A stretch of 35,500 nt of DNA from Bacillota bacterium (GCA_023418535.1 JAEZZN010000016.1:1-35500), one strand, 5' to 3'. Positions 25,235 through 32,573 are shown, numbered from the stretch's first letter. Translations and numbers: made by a program. Notes: generated from the sequence alone by a model not told the origin.

Positions 25235-26728
25235 TTAATCCATCTTAAATAAAGGAACTAAATTTTCAATATTTTCAACGATATAATTTGAATTATTCTT
25301 ATTTACATCGTAGGTAATTAGAGAAAAAACAATAAATTCCTTAATTATATCTTCAAATACTTCATCTTCAGTTGCAATATTTTGATTATCACACCATATT
25401 GAAATACTAGAACCTTTGATTAGTGGACTTTTATCATCAATGGTAGTTCCACTGAATTTACCGGGACTCCATTCATTAAATATTTTTTTGTAAGCGTTTT
25501 TAAAATTCCATGAATGCATTGGGCGTCCGTCCTCAGGCATATCCTCTCTCAATACATAGTATAAATAATCAGAATTTGAATTATAAATATTTTTATAATC
25601 TTTATTAATAAATGTATCTAAAGGAGAGACATTTTTAGTCCAGGACATTATACACCAATAATCAATATTTATATTTTTTGAAGGTTCAATTAACTGTTTA
25701 GGAATATCAGGATTGTTTTCTCCATAAAATATACCATCATTCCAAATACGAACTTTTTTAGAGTGGGATGTAAACAATTCATATATATCATTTATATATC
25801 CAACAAAGGAATCTTTCCAAGAATATTTTTCCCCGTATTTTTCTTTAGCAAAATTATCAAGAACTGGTTGATATTCATTTATAAACTCATCTTTATGAAA
25901 TTCCATAAATTCATCACCACCAATATGAAATTCTTCCTGTTCAGCAAAAATAGATAAATGCTCTAAATATAAGGATTTTATAAAGTCGACAGCTTTATTT
26001 GATGTGATATCAAGAGCTATTTTCGAAGCTTTTCCATCGATAGATTTCAATGCGAATTCGGGATGAATATTCAATATATGGTCTACATGGCCTGGTGTAT
26101 CAAAAGAGGGGATTATTTTAATACTTAGTTTTTTAGCATGATCAAGAATTTCTGAAACATCATTAAATGTTAAATAACCATCTTTTGAAACTATTTCAGG
26201 TGCGATATTTGATTCGATTCTATAACCTCTATTATCAGAAAAATGGAAGTTTAGAGTATTCAAATTTAAATCAGACATAAAATCAAGTAAATTAATTATC
26301 CAATCTTTCGTGAAAAACTTTCTTCCACAATCCAGATGGACTCTACGTTCCATTATGTCAGGGAAGTCTATTATTTCATATTCATAAAAAGATTTATTGA
26401 GAATGGCATTATATATTAAACTTGTAAAAGCAGAAATTAGTCCACGATTATTTTTAGCAATAATTTCTATGGAATTAATTTTTGAATTAATATAATACAC
26501 TTCGCTATTTTCAATATTATCAAAATGATTATTTTCATCTATTTTTAACGATACTATTAGTTTTTCTTTTTTATCATCAATATCTAATCCAAAATAATTA
26601 GTATATTTTTTATATAATCTATCAATTACACTATTTAATTTATTATCTTCATAATTAATTATTAAATTAGAAACTTCAAATGAGCTACCTTGGGAAATTA
26701 TTTTTTTAGGTCTGTTAATATAAAACAT
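25235..26728 (-). CDS. GH20 family beta-N-acetylhexosaminidase, probably cytosolic
   Basis: 497 residues. The first ~115 residues resemble the GH20b-like alpha/beta domain; the catalytic TIM barrel begins near residue 128. Recognisable: HLDCGRKFF (131-139), LNFHFSDNRGYRIE (159-172), IPSFDTPGHVDH (206-217), and FHIGGDEF (267-274) with the catalytic Asp272-Glu273 pair of GH20. The family removes terminal N-acetylhexosamine or lacto-N-biose units by a substrate-assisted mechanism. No signal peptide is present, so it probably acts on imported oligosaccharides. AGGAGG (26733-26738) is 4 bases from the ATG. It ends about 100 bases before tRNA-Lys with no strong terminator. Specificity not determinable. 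Confidence 0.9.
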   Translation of the reverse strand: MFYINRPKKIISQGSSFEVSNLIINYEDNKLNSVIDRLYKKYTNYFGLDIDDKKEKLIVSLKIDENNHFDNIENSEVYYINSKINSIEIIAKNNRGLISAFTSLIYNAILNKSFYEYEIIDFPDIMERRVHLDCGRKFFTKDWIINLLDFMSDLNLNTLNFHFSDNRGYRIESNIAPEIVSKDGYLTFNDVSEILDHAKKLSIKIIPSFDTPGHVDHILNIHPEFALKSIDGKASKIALDITSNKAVDFIKSLYLEHLSIFAEQEEFHIGGDEFMEFHKDEFINEYQPVLDNFAKEKYGEKYSWKDSFVGYINDIYELFTSHSKKVRIWNDGIFYGENNPDIPKQLIEPSKNINIDYWCIMSWTKNVSPLDTFINKDYKNIYNSNSDYLYYVLREDMPEDGRPMHSWNFKNAYKKIFNEWSPGKFSGTTIDDKSPLIKGSSISIWCDNQNIATEDEVFEDIIKEFIVFSLITYDVNKNNSNYIVENIENLVPLFKMD

Positions 26729-26778
26729 AAAACCTCCTTAGTTTTATTTTATAATTTAAAAAAATATAAGCAAATTAT

Positions 26779-26807
26779 TTGACAAAAATAGTATATTTTT
26801 ATATAAT
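26779..26807 (+). promoter_or_regulatory. Consensus promoter of tRNA-Gly
   Basis: TTGACA (26779-26784), 17 bases, TATAAT (26802-26807): perfect consensus. The predicted start point is ~11 bases before the tRNA. It lies between the divergent GH20 and tRNA-Gly genes. Confidence 0.88.
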
Positions 26808-26825
26808 AAAAAAGCAACAAAATAA

Positions 26826-26900
26826 GCGGAAGTGGCTCAGTGGTAGAGCATCGCCTTGCCAAGGCGAGGGTCGCGAGTTCGAATCTCGTTTTCCGCTCCA
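26826..26900 (+). tRNA. tRNA-Gly (anticodon GCC)
   Basis: Acceptor GCGGAAG/TTTCCGC, D arm GCTC...GAGC, anticodon stem TCGCC/GGCGA with loop TTGCCAA (GCC), T arm GCGAG-TTCGAAT-CTCGT, discriminator T, encoded CCA. 75 bases with CCA. Confidence 0.97.
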
Positions 26901-26909
26901 ATAACAAAT

Positions 26910-26942
26910 GCAGAATGATTTATTCATTTTGCTTTTTTTTTT
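26910..26942 (+). terminator. Terminator after tRNA-Gly
   Basis: A 9-bp stem (GCAGAATGA with TCATTTTGC, one G-U), 5-base loop, followed by about ten T. It separates tRNA-Gly from the tRNA-Leu unit. Confidence 0.85.
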
Positions 26943-26963
26943 ATTAAACATATGTATAAATCG

Positions 26964-26992
26964 TTGAAAGATTATATGAAATGGTATAAAAT
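26964..26992 (+). promoter_or_regulatory. Promoter of tRNA-Leu
   Basis: TTGAAA (26964-26969) with TAAAAT at 26987-26992 (17-base spacing) or TATAAA at 26985 (15). The start point is ~16 bases before the tRNA. No terminator is clear after tRNA-Leu, so this promoter may also serve the downstream CW_7-hisS-thrS genes. Confidence 0.6.
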
Positions 26993-27015
26993 AAATTAAT
27001 ATGGTGAGTATTTCA

Positions 27016-27101
27016 GTCCAGGTGGTGGAATTGGCAGACACGCTATCTTGAGGGGGTAGTGAGCAACGCTTGTGGGAGTTCGAATCTCCTCCTGGGCACC
27101 A
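27016..27101 (+). tRNA. tRNA-Leu (anticodon GAG)
   Basis: Class II tRNA: acceptor GTCCAGG/CCTGGGC (one T-G pair), anticodon stem CTATC/GGTAG with loop TTGAGGG (GAG), a long variable arm (about TGAGCAACGCTTG), T arm GGGAG-TTCGAAT-CTCCT, discriminator A, encoded CCA. 86 bases with CCA. Confidence 0.96.
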
Positions 27102-27159
27102 TAAAACTTGTAGACAATAAATTACAAGCAAAAAGTACATAATTACAATAAAAATATTA

Positions 27160-27236
27160 ACTTAAATAGCATAATTGGAATGCCACCGAATCGTAATATC
27201 GTTAGACTACGGGTTCAAGGTTCGTTTTCATATCTA
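27160..27236 (+). pseudogene. Decayed tRNA-Thr(CGU)-like sequence
   Basis: The segment keeps a tRNA layout: T8-A9, D stem GCAT/ATGC (27169-27172, 27180-27183) with GG in its loop, an anticodon arm ACCGA/TCGTT with one mismatch around TCGTAA (anticodon CGT in place), a five-base variable region, and a T arm ACGGG-TTCAAGG-TTCGT where two expected C are T. The anticodon loop has 9 bases rather than 7, the acceptor stem keeps only about 4 of 7 pairs, and CTA stands where CCA would be. It looks like a tRNA relic in the leader of the next gene. A chance fold is possible. Confidence 0.45.
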
Positions 27237-27257
27237 ATTATTAATATGGAGGAAACA

Positions 27258-27842
27258 ATGAAAGAAGAAAACAGAAGGAAATTAAACAAGAGAAATAGCG
27301 ATAATATGGCTATTAAGATTTCAATGATAATATTAGGTATATTACTTATATTTGTCATTACATTATACGCAATAAATATTTTTTCTGGAAATAAAGAAAA
27401 ACCATCAGTAAAAGAAACAGAAAAAGAAACGATTCAAGAAACAATAAAAGAAACAGAAAAAGAAACAGCGAAAGAAACAGAAAAAGAAACTGCGAAAGAA
27501 ACAGAAAAAGAAACTGTAAAAGAAACTGTAAAAGAAACAGAAAAAGAAACTGTAAAAGAAACAGAAAAAGAATCTCAAGCAGAACAAACACAAGAAGAGC
27601 AAAACCAACCAGTAGAAGAACCTTCAGAACCAAGTCAAATTCCAGTTCCTGAATATGAACCAACTGTAAACATATCAATAGATACAATACGTAATGCATC
27701 ACAATCAGAATTAGTTGATATGATAATTCGTGGAGAGCTAGGATATGGAGCTGAAAGACTTGATTTATTACAAAAAGCAGGTAAAGATTATAATTTCTAT
27801 AACAATTTAGTAGACCAAAGACTTAAAGAATTAGGATATTAG
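27258..27842 (+). CDS. Membrane-anchored protein with Lys-Glu-Thr repeats and a C-terminal Cpl-7/CW_7-like wall-binding domain
   Basis: 194 residues. A basic N-terminus, one membrane helix (~18-42), a repetitive KETEKET/VKET spacer (51-106), a Glu/Gln/Pro-rich stretch, and a ~45-residue C-terminal domain with SELVDMIIRGELGYGAERLD and KAGKDYNFYNNLVDQRL. That last domain fits the CW_7 repeat first known from the Cpl-7 phage lysozyme, where it binds muropeptide. Such a protein would hold its membrane end fixed and reach into the wall. The open frame extends up to 27180, but GGAGGA (27248-27253) is placed for the ATG at 27258 and the upstream part covers the tRNA-like relic. hisS begins 8 bases after the stop. 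Confidence 0.8.
   Translation: MKEENRRKLNKRNSDNMAIKISMIILGILLIFVITLYAINIFSGNKEKPSVKETEKETIQETIKETEKETAKETEKETAKETEKETVKETVKETEKETVKETEKESQAEQTQEEQNQPVEEPSEPSQIPVPEYEPTVNISIDTIRNASQSELVDMIIRGELGYGAERLDLLQKAGKDYNFYNNLVDQRLKELGY
27408..27575 (+). repeat. In-frame repeat coding for KETEKE(T) units
   Basis: Tandem near-identical units built from AAAGAAAC and AGAAAAAGAAAC, coding for Lys-Glu-Thr-Glu-Lys-Glu-Thr. Such units are prone to slip in length between strains while staying in frame, because they are multiples of 3 bases. Confidence 0.85.
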
Positions 27843-27850
27843 GAGATAAA

Positions 27851-29164
27851 ATGGGAATCATTAATCCATCAATACTTCCAGGTTTTTTAGAATTACTTCC
27901 AAAAGATCAAAAAGTATTTGATGAAATGAAAAACATTATTGAAAAAAATTTCATAAAATATGGCTTTGTAAACATTGATACTCCATTGATAGAAAAAGAA
28001 GAGATTCTACTTTCTAAAGGTGGAGGAGAGACAAGCAAACAAATTTATAGAATAGATAAGGAAAGTACCAAACAAGCATTAAGATTTGACTTAACAGTAA
28101 GTCTTGCCAGATATATTTCTATGTATTCTCATGATTTAAGTTTTCCATTTAAAAGATATCAAATAGGTAAAGTATATCGTGGTGAAAGAAATCAAAAAGG
28201 AAGATATAGAGAGTTCTACCAATGTGATATAGACATTGTCGGTAAAGATAATCTTTCAATTATAAATGACGGAGAAATTCCTTCAGTTATCTATAATATT
28301 TTTAAGGAATTTGGGTTTAAGGATATTCTATTTAGAATAAATAATAGAAAATTATTACAAGGTTTTTTAGAATCTATACAAATAGAAAAATTTGAAGAAG
28401 TTTTAAGAACTATAGATAAGATTGAAAAAATAGGCAGGGATAAAACTATTGAAGAATTATCAAAACTCGAAATTACAAGTGAGGATATAGATAAAATTCT
28501 AGAATTTATTCATACCGAAAATACAAATGAAGATACCATCGAAAAGATTAATAAGTTAAATATTGAAAATGAAATATTCTTAGAGGGAAGAAAAGAGCTA
28601 ATTGAAGTATATGAATACATGCAAGCTTTTGAAATTCCAAATGAAAATATAAAAATAGATTTAACTATTACTCGAGGGTTAGATTATTATACAGGTACGG
28701 TTTATGAAACTTTTTTAAAAGGTTATGAAAGTATCGGGTCCGTATGTAGTGGCGGAAGATATGATAATTTAGCAAATAATTTCACAAAACAAAAATTCCC
28801 AGGAGTGGGTCTTTCAATAGGTTTAACTAGATTATATTATCAATTAAACGAAGCTAATTTATTAAACATAGAGGAAGAAAAAGAAAAGTCTATAATTGTA
28901 ATTCCAATGGATGAAGATGTTATAGATTATGGTATAGATATAGTAAATGATTTGAGAAAGCATAAAATCACTTCTCAGATATATCTAGAAAAAGGCAAGG
29001 TTAAAAAGAAGTTTTCATATGCTGACAATATAGGAGCAGATTTAGCTATAATTGTTGGTGGAAATGAAAAAGAAAATCAAGAAGTAAGTATAAAAGATTT
29101 TATTAGTGGTAATCAAGAAACAATAGAAAGAAAAAGTTTCATTAACTTTTTGGAGGAAAGATGA
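27851..29164 (+). CDS. hisS: Histidyl-tRNA synthetase
   Basis: 437 residues, class II synthetase. Motif 2 is in RYQIGKVYRGERNQKGRYREF, and the histidine-specific LTITRGLDYYTGTVYE carries the catalytic Arg, which separates it from the HisZ regulator paralogue. GVGLSIGLTRL is motif 3, and the last ~90 residues are the anticodon-binding domain. The N-terminus (NPSILPGFLELLP) and the GGGETSKQIYR segment differ from E. coli HisRS and resemble a second bacterial HisRS group I recall in some Firmicutes. AGGAGA at 27841-27846 precedes the ATG. The stop overlaps the thrS start (ATGA). Confidence 0.95.
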   Translation: MGIINPSILPGFLELLPKDQKVFDEMKNIIEKNFIKYGFVNIDTPLIEKEEILLSKGGGETSKQIYRIDKESTKQALRFDLTVSLARYISMYSHDLSFPFKRYQIGKVYRGERNQKGRYREFYQCDIDIVGKDNLSIINDGEIPSVIYNIFKEFGFKDILFRINNRKLLQGFLESIQIEKFEEVLRTIDKIEKIGRDKTIEELSKLEITSEDIDKILEFIHTENTNEDTIEKINKLNIENEIFLEGRKELIEVYEYMQAFEIPNENIKIDLTITRGLDYYTGTVYETFLKGYESIGSVCSGGRYDNLANNFTKQKFPGVGLSIGLTRLYYQLNEANLLNIEEEKEKSIIVIPMDEDVIDYGIDIVNDLRKHKITSQIYLEKGKVKKKFSYADNIGADLAIIVGGNEKENQEVSIKDFISGNQETIERKSFINFLEER

Positions 29165-31068
29165 AAATAACATTTCCAGATAATAGACAGGTAGAATTTG
29201 AAAAAGGAACATCCTTATTAGATATTGCAAGGTCTATTTCTGAAGGATTTGCAAGATCAGTAGAAGGTGCACAAGTAAATGGTCATAAATTAATGGGATT
29301 GCAAGAAGTATTGAATGAAGATAGTAGTGTAGATTTTTTTAAATACGATGATGATAGAGCTAAACAACTATTTTGGCATACTTCTGCTCATTTAATGGCA
29401 GCAGCTATTCAAAAGCTATACCCAGACACAAAATTTGCTATAGGGCCTGCTATTGAGCAAGGATTTTATTATGATATAGAGAGTGATCATCATTTTGTAC
29501 CAGAAGATTTCGAAAAAATTGAAAAAGAAATGCTAGAAATAGCTAGACAGAAGCATGATTTAGAAAGAGAAGATATTACAAGAGAAGATGCTCTTAAATA
29601 TTTTGAAGATAGAGGAGATATTTACAAGGTAGAATTAATAAATGATTTACCTGAAAATGAATCTTTATCTCTTTATAAATTAGGTGATTTTATAGATTTA
29701 TGTAAAGGTCCTCATATTACAAATACAAAAGAAATCAAAGCTGTCAAGATACTTTCAATTGCAGGAGCATATTGGAGAGGTGACAGTGACAGACAAATGT
29801 TACAAAGACTTTATGGAATCTCATTTAAGAAACAATCAGAATTAGATGATTATTTAAATATGCTAGAAGAAGCTAAGAAGAGAGATCACCGTGTGCTAGG
29901 TAAGCAAATGAAATTATTTATGCTTGCTGATGAAGGTCCAGGATTCCCATTCTATCTTCCAAATGGAATGATTGTTAAAAGAAATCTAGAAAAATTCCTT
30001 TTAGAAAAAATAAGAATTGCTAGTTATGGTGAAATCTCAACACCAATGATATTAAATGAAGCTTTATGGCATACTTCAGGTCACTGGGATCATTATCAAG
30101 AAAATATGTATTTCACAAAGATTGATGATGAAGATTATGCGGTAAAACCAATGAATTGTCCTGGATCAATTTTAGTTTATAAATCAGAACCACATTCATA
30201 TAGAGATTTACCAATTAGACTTTCAGAACTTGGTCTTGTTCACAGACATGAATTATCAGGTGCTTTACATGGATTATTTAGAGTAAGAGCATTTACACAA
30301 GACGACGCACATATATTTTGTTTAGAATCTCAAGTAAAAGATGAGATTAAGGGAATTATGAATCTTGCTCAAGAAATATATTCTAAATTTGGATTTGAAT
30401 ATAAGGTGTTTATTTCTACAAGACCAGAAGATTTTATGGGATCACCAGAACTATGGGATAGAGCAGAAAAGAACTTAATTGAAGTAGTTGAAGAATTAGG
30501 TATCGACTATACAATAAATGAAGGTGATGGAGCATTCTATGGTCCAAAAATAGATATTCAATTACTTGATTCACTTAGAAGACCATGGCAATGTGGTACA
30601 ATTCAGTTAGACTTCCAAATGCCACAAAGATTTGAAATGTATTATATAGATGAATCTAATGAAAAGAGACAACCTGTAATGATTCATAGAGCTATATATG
30701 GTTCACTTGAAAGATTTTTAGGAATCCTAATAGAACATTATGCTGGTAATTTCCCACTTTGGTTAGCACCAGTTCAAGCTACTTTTATACCGGTAAGCTT
30801 AGAACATCATGGAGATAAAGTTAAAGAAATTAAACAAAAATTCTTTGATGCAGGTCTAAGAGTAGAAATTGATGATAGAAATGAGTCAATGGGTAAGAAA
30901 ATCCGTGATTCACAAACATCTAAAATTCCTTATCAATTAGTAATAGGTGATAATGAGATTGCTAATAACACAGTTTCTGTGAGAAAATATGGTGAATCAA
31001 AATCTATTGATATTGATTTAGATGAATTTTTCAATCAAATGCTTAAAGATGTAGAAGAAAGAAATTAA
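29161..31068 (+). CDS. thrS: Threonyl-tRNA synthetase
   Basis: 635 residues, class II. N-terminal TGS domain (1-60), then the N2 editing domain that removes mischarged serine (HTSAHLMAAA and later the LCKGPH motif), the catalytic core with its zinc ligands (MNCPGS, and HRHELSGALHGLFRVRAFTQDDAH), and the C-terminal anticodon-binding domain with WLAPVQA. Length is normal. It overlaps hisS by 4 bases and no T-box leader precedes the pair, which is unlike Bacillus thrS. GGAGG at 29151-29155 is placed for this ATG. Confidence 0.97.
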   Translation: MKITFPDNRQVEFEKGTSLLDIARSISEGFARSVEGAQVNGHKLMGLQEVLNEDSSVDFFKYDDDRAKQLFWHTSAHLMAAAIQKLYPDTKFAIGPAIEQGFYYDIESDHHFVPEDFEKIEKEMLEIARQKHDLEREDITREDALKYFEDRGDIYKVELINDLPENESLSLYKLGDFIDLCKGPHITNTKEIKAVKILSIAGAYWRGDSDRQMLQRLYGISFKKQSELDDYLNMLEEAKKRDHRVLGKQMKLFMLADEGPGFPFYLPNGMIVKRNLEKFLLEKIRIASYGEISTPMILNEALWHTSGHWDHYQENMYFTKIDDEDYAVKPMNCPGSILVYKSEPHSYRDLPIRLSELGLVHRHELSGALHGLFRVRAFTQDDAHIFCLESQVKDEIKGIMNLAQEIYSKFGFEYKVFISTRPEDFMGSPELWDRAEKNLIEVVEELGIDYTINEGDGAFYGPKIDIQLLDSLRRPWQCGTIQLDFQMPQRFEMYYIDESNEKRQPVMIHRAIYGSLERFLGILIEHYAGNFPLWLAPVQATFIPVSLEHHGDKVKEIKQKFFDAGLRVEIDDRNESMGKKIRDSQTSKIPYQLVIGDNEIANNTVSVRKYGESKSIDIDLDEFFNQMLKDVEERN

Positions 31069-31109
31069 TTATTTATAAAATATTAATTAATAAATATATT
31101 AAATTATAT

Positions 31110-31138
31110 TTGACAATATAAGATAAATAATGTATACT
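31110..31138 (+). promoter_or_regulatory. Strong promoter of the infC-rpmI-rplT operon
   Basis: TTGACA (31110-31115), 17 bases, TATACT (31133-31138). The start point is near 31145, giving a 135-base leader before infC. Confidence 0.82.
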
Positions 31139-31144
31139 TTATAG

Positions 31145-31260
31145 GTATTCAAGCAGAGGTACCTACTCTCACCTAATGTAATAGTACATTTAGGTATAAC
31201 TTAATCAAGATTTTTGAGATAGTAGCGTAGGTATTTATGCTACTATTTTTTATTTAACTT
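31145..31260 (+). promoter_or_regulatory. Structured infC leader with attenuator, L20-leader-like
   Basis: Three hairpins can be drawn: AGAG/CTCT with loop GTACCTA (31155-31169); ACCTAATGT/ACATTTAGGT (31171-31195, one bulge); and ATAGTAGC/GCTACTAT followed by five to six T (31219-31251), an intrinsic terminator. The terminator loop contains GTAGGTA (31227-31233), complementary to TACCTAC (31160-31166), and TTAGGTA (31190-31196) offers a second partner. This is the kind of leader through which ribosomal protein L20 controls its own operon in Firmicutes (Rfam L20 leader), but I cannot align it to that model here. Confidence 0.6.
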
Positions 31261-31279
31261 ATACTTTAGGAGGTATGTT

Positions 31280-31789
31280 ATAAAAGAACTTCAAATAAAC
31301 GAGCAAATCCGTTTTCCAAAAGTAAGACTTATTGGAAGTGATGGTGAACAATTAGGTATATTTACATCTCAAGATGCTTATAATAAAGCTATAGACGAAG
31401 GTTTAGATTTAGTACTTCTATCACCAAATGCAGAACCACCTGTGGTTAGAATTATGGATTATAGAAAGTACAAATATGATCAAGTTAAGAAACAAAAAGA
31501 AGCAAGAAAAAATGCTAAAACAGTAAATGTACAAGAAATTAGATTATCACCTTCAATTCAAAAGCATGATTTAGAAATTAAAGCTCGTAATGCTATTAGA
31601 ATTCTTAGCAAAGATGATAAAGTAAAAGTAAGTATTAGATTTAGAGGAAGAGAGATGGCACATAAAGAGCTAGGTAGAGAAGTTTTAGAAGATTTCTTTG
31701 AATTAGTAAAAGACGTGTCACAAATAGCTTCAAAACCAAAATTTGAAGGTCGAAGCATTCAAATGCTTTTAGAACCTAAATCAGAGTAG
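31280..31789 (+). CDS. infC: Translation initiation factor IF-3, with an inferred AUA start codon
   Basis: 169 residues when begun at the AUA codon at 31280. The frame then reads KELQINEQIRFPKVRLIG and DGEQLGIF, the normal IF3 N-terminal domain, followed by NAEPPVVRIMDYRKYKY and the C-terminal domain ending in GRSIQMLLEPK. The full length matches the family. No ATG, GTG or TTG in this frame lies upstream of 31442, and beginning there would drop most of the N-terminal domain. AGGAGG (31268-31273) is 6 bases from the AUA, ideal spacing. E. coli and Bacillus infC use AUU, and IF3 itself disfavours such starts, giving autoregulation. AUA is inferred here. IF3 acts on the 30S subunit in start codon selection. 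Confidence 0.9.
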   Translation: MKELQINEQIRFPKVRLIGSDGEQLGIFTSQDAYNKAIDEGLDLVLLSPNAEPPVVRIMDYRKYKYDQVKKQKEARKNAKTVNVQEIRLSPSIQKHDLEIKARNAIRILSKDDKVKVSIRFRGREMAHKELGREVLEDFFELVKDVSQIASKPKFEGRSIQMLLEPKSE

Positions 31790-31798
31790 GAGGAAATT

Positions 31799-31990
31799 AT
31801 GGGAAAAATGAAAACACATAGAGGATCAGCTAAAAGATTTAAAAGAACTGGTTCAGGTAAATTAAGAAGATTTAAGGCATATAAGAGCCATATCACTGGT
31901 AAAAAATCACCAAAGAGAATTAGATCTTTAAGAAAATCAACAGTAGTAAGTAAAGCTGATATGAAGAGAATAGGAAATATGATTCCTTAG
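31799..31990 (+). CDS. rpmI: Ribosomal protein bL35
   Basis: 63 residues, very basic; the opening [24 protein letters not shown] is a classic L35 N-terminus (usually MPKMKTH-). It is a component of the large ribosomal subunit. AGGAGG at 31788-31793 overlaps the infC stop. It lies in the infC-rpmI-rplT operon and ends 11 bases before rplT. Confidence 0.96.
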   Translation: MGKMKTHRGSAKRFKRTGSGKLRRFKAYKSHITGKKSPKRIRSLRKSTVVSKADMKRIGNMIP

Positions 31991-32001
31991 GAGGCGATTA
32001 G

Positions 32002-32352
32002 ATGGCAAGAGTAAAACGTGCAGTTAATTCAAAGAAAACACATAAAAAATATTTAAAAATGGCTAAAGGATATAGAGGTGGAAAATCTACTTTATTTAGA
32101 ACAGCAAAACAAGCTGTAATGAAATCACTTCAATATTCATATATCGGAAGAAAACGTAGAAAAAGAGAATTTAGACAATTATGGATTGCTAGAATCAATG
32201 CAGCTTCTAGAGCAAATGGTTTAAGCTATTCAAAATTCATGGGTGGATTAAAGAAAGCAAATATAGATATCAATAGGAAAATGTTATCTGAAATTGCAAT
32301 CAATGACCCACAAGCATTTTCAAAATTAGTTGAAACAGTAAAAAATGCTTAG
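32002..32352 (+). CDS. rplT: Ribosomal protein bL20
   Basis: 116 residues, basic. [26 protein letters not shown] and the [19 protein letters not shown] segment are family hallmarks. L20 is an early assembly protein of the 50S subunit and the known repressor of its own operon in several bacteria, which fits the structured infC leader upstream. AGGAGG (31988-31993) precedes the ATG by 8 bases. Confidence 0.97.
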   Translation: MARVKRAVNSKKTHKKYLKMAKGYRGGKSTLFRTAKQAVMKSLQYSYIGRKRRKREFRQLWIARINAASRANGLSYSKFMGGLKKANIDINRKMLSEIAINDPQAFSKLVETVKNA

Positions 32353-32363
32353 TCTATAAGAGT

Positions 32364-32403
32364 ATATCTGTTGAGGAAAATTTTCCTTCAACAGATATTT
32401 TTT
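32364..32403 (+). terminator. Terminator after rplT
   Basis: A long stem (32364-32380 with 32381-32398, one bulged T at 32388) followed by six T. It ends the infC operon. Confidence 0.88.
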
Positions 32404-32497
32404 ATATACTTAATTTATATTAAAATATTGTTAACTTTCAGTTAAAAGTATATTTATCTTTATTTCAAAGAAGACTAATAATTACACTATAATTAAG

Positions 32498-32535
32498 AAC
32501 CCCAAAAATGACTTTAATTTCAACTTTTGGGGTTT
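32498..32535. terminator. Hairpin after the convergent BspA/SH3b gene
   Basis: AACCCCAAAA (32498-32507) and TTTTGGGGTT (32525-32534) pair over a 17-base loop. It is the only strong stem near the end of the minus-strand gene at 32574, whose T tract is weak. Confidence 0.6.
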
Positions 32536-32573
32536 ATTCATATTTTGCAGTCATTTAAATATTAATTATGATT

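Noticed and set aside
26799..27140. Minus-strand open frame of 113 codons across the tRNA-Gly and tRNA-Leu genes
   Set aside because: It runs through two clear tRNA genes in antisense and has no RBS.
27180..27257. Upstream ATG at 27180 as the start of the CW_7 protein
   Set aside because: The 26 added residues translate the tRNA-like relic, and the GGAGGA at 27248-27253 fits the ATG at 27258.
27408..27575. CRISPR-like array in the repeat region
   Set aside because: Units are 12-18 bases without distinct spacers and stay in frame inside a coding region; no cas genes.
27358..27702. Minus-strand open frames rich in Leu and Phe over the KETE repeat
   Set aside because: They are shadows of the A-rich repeat read backwards; their low-complexity Phe/Leu runs and lack of an RBS argue against coding.
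31069..31109. Hairpin after thrS as a terminator
   Set aside because: The palindromes here are only A and T without a GC stem; not credible as a terminator.
31442..31789. infC beginning at the GTG at 31442 (115 residues)
   Set aside because: It would remove conserved IF3 N-terminal sequence and lacks an RBS; the AUA at 31280 has both.
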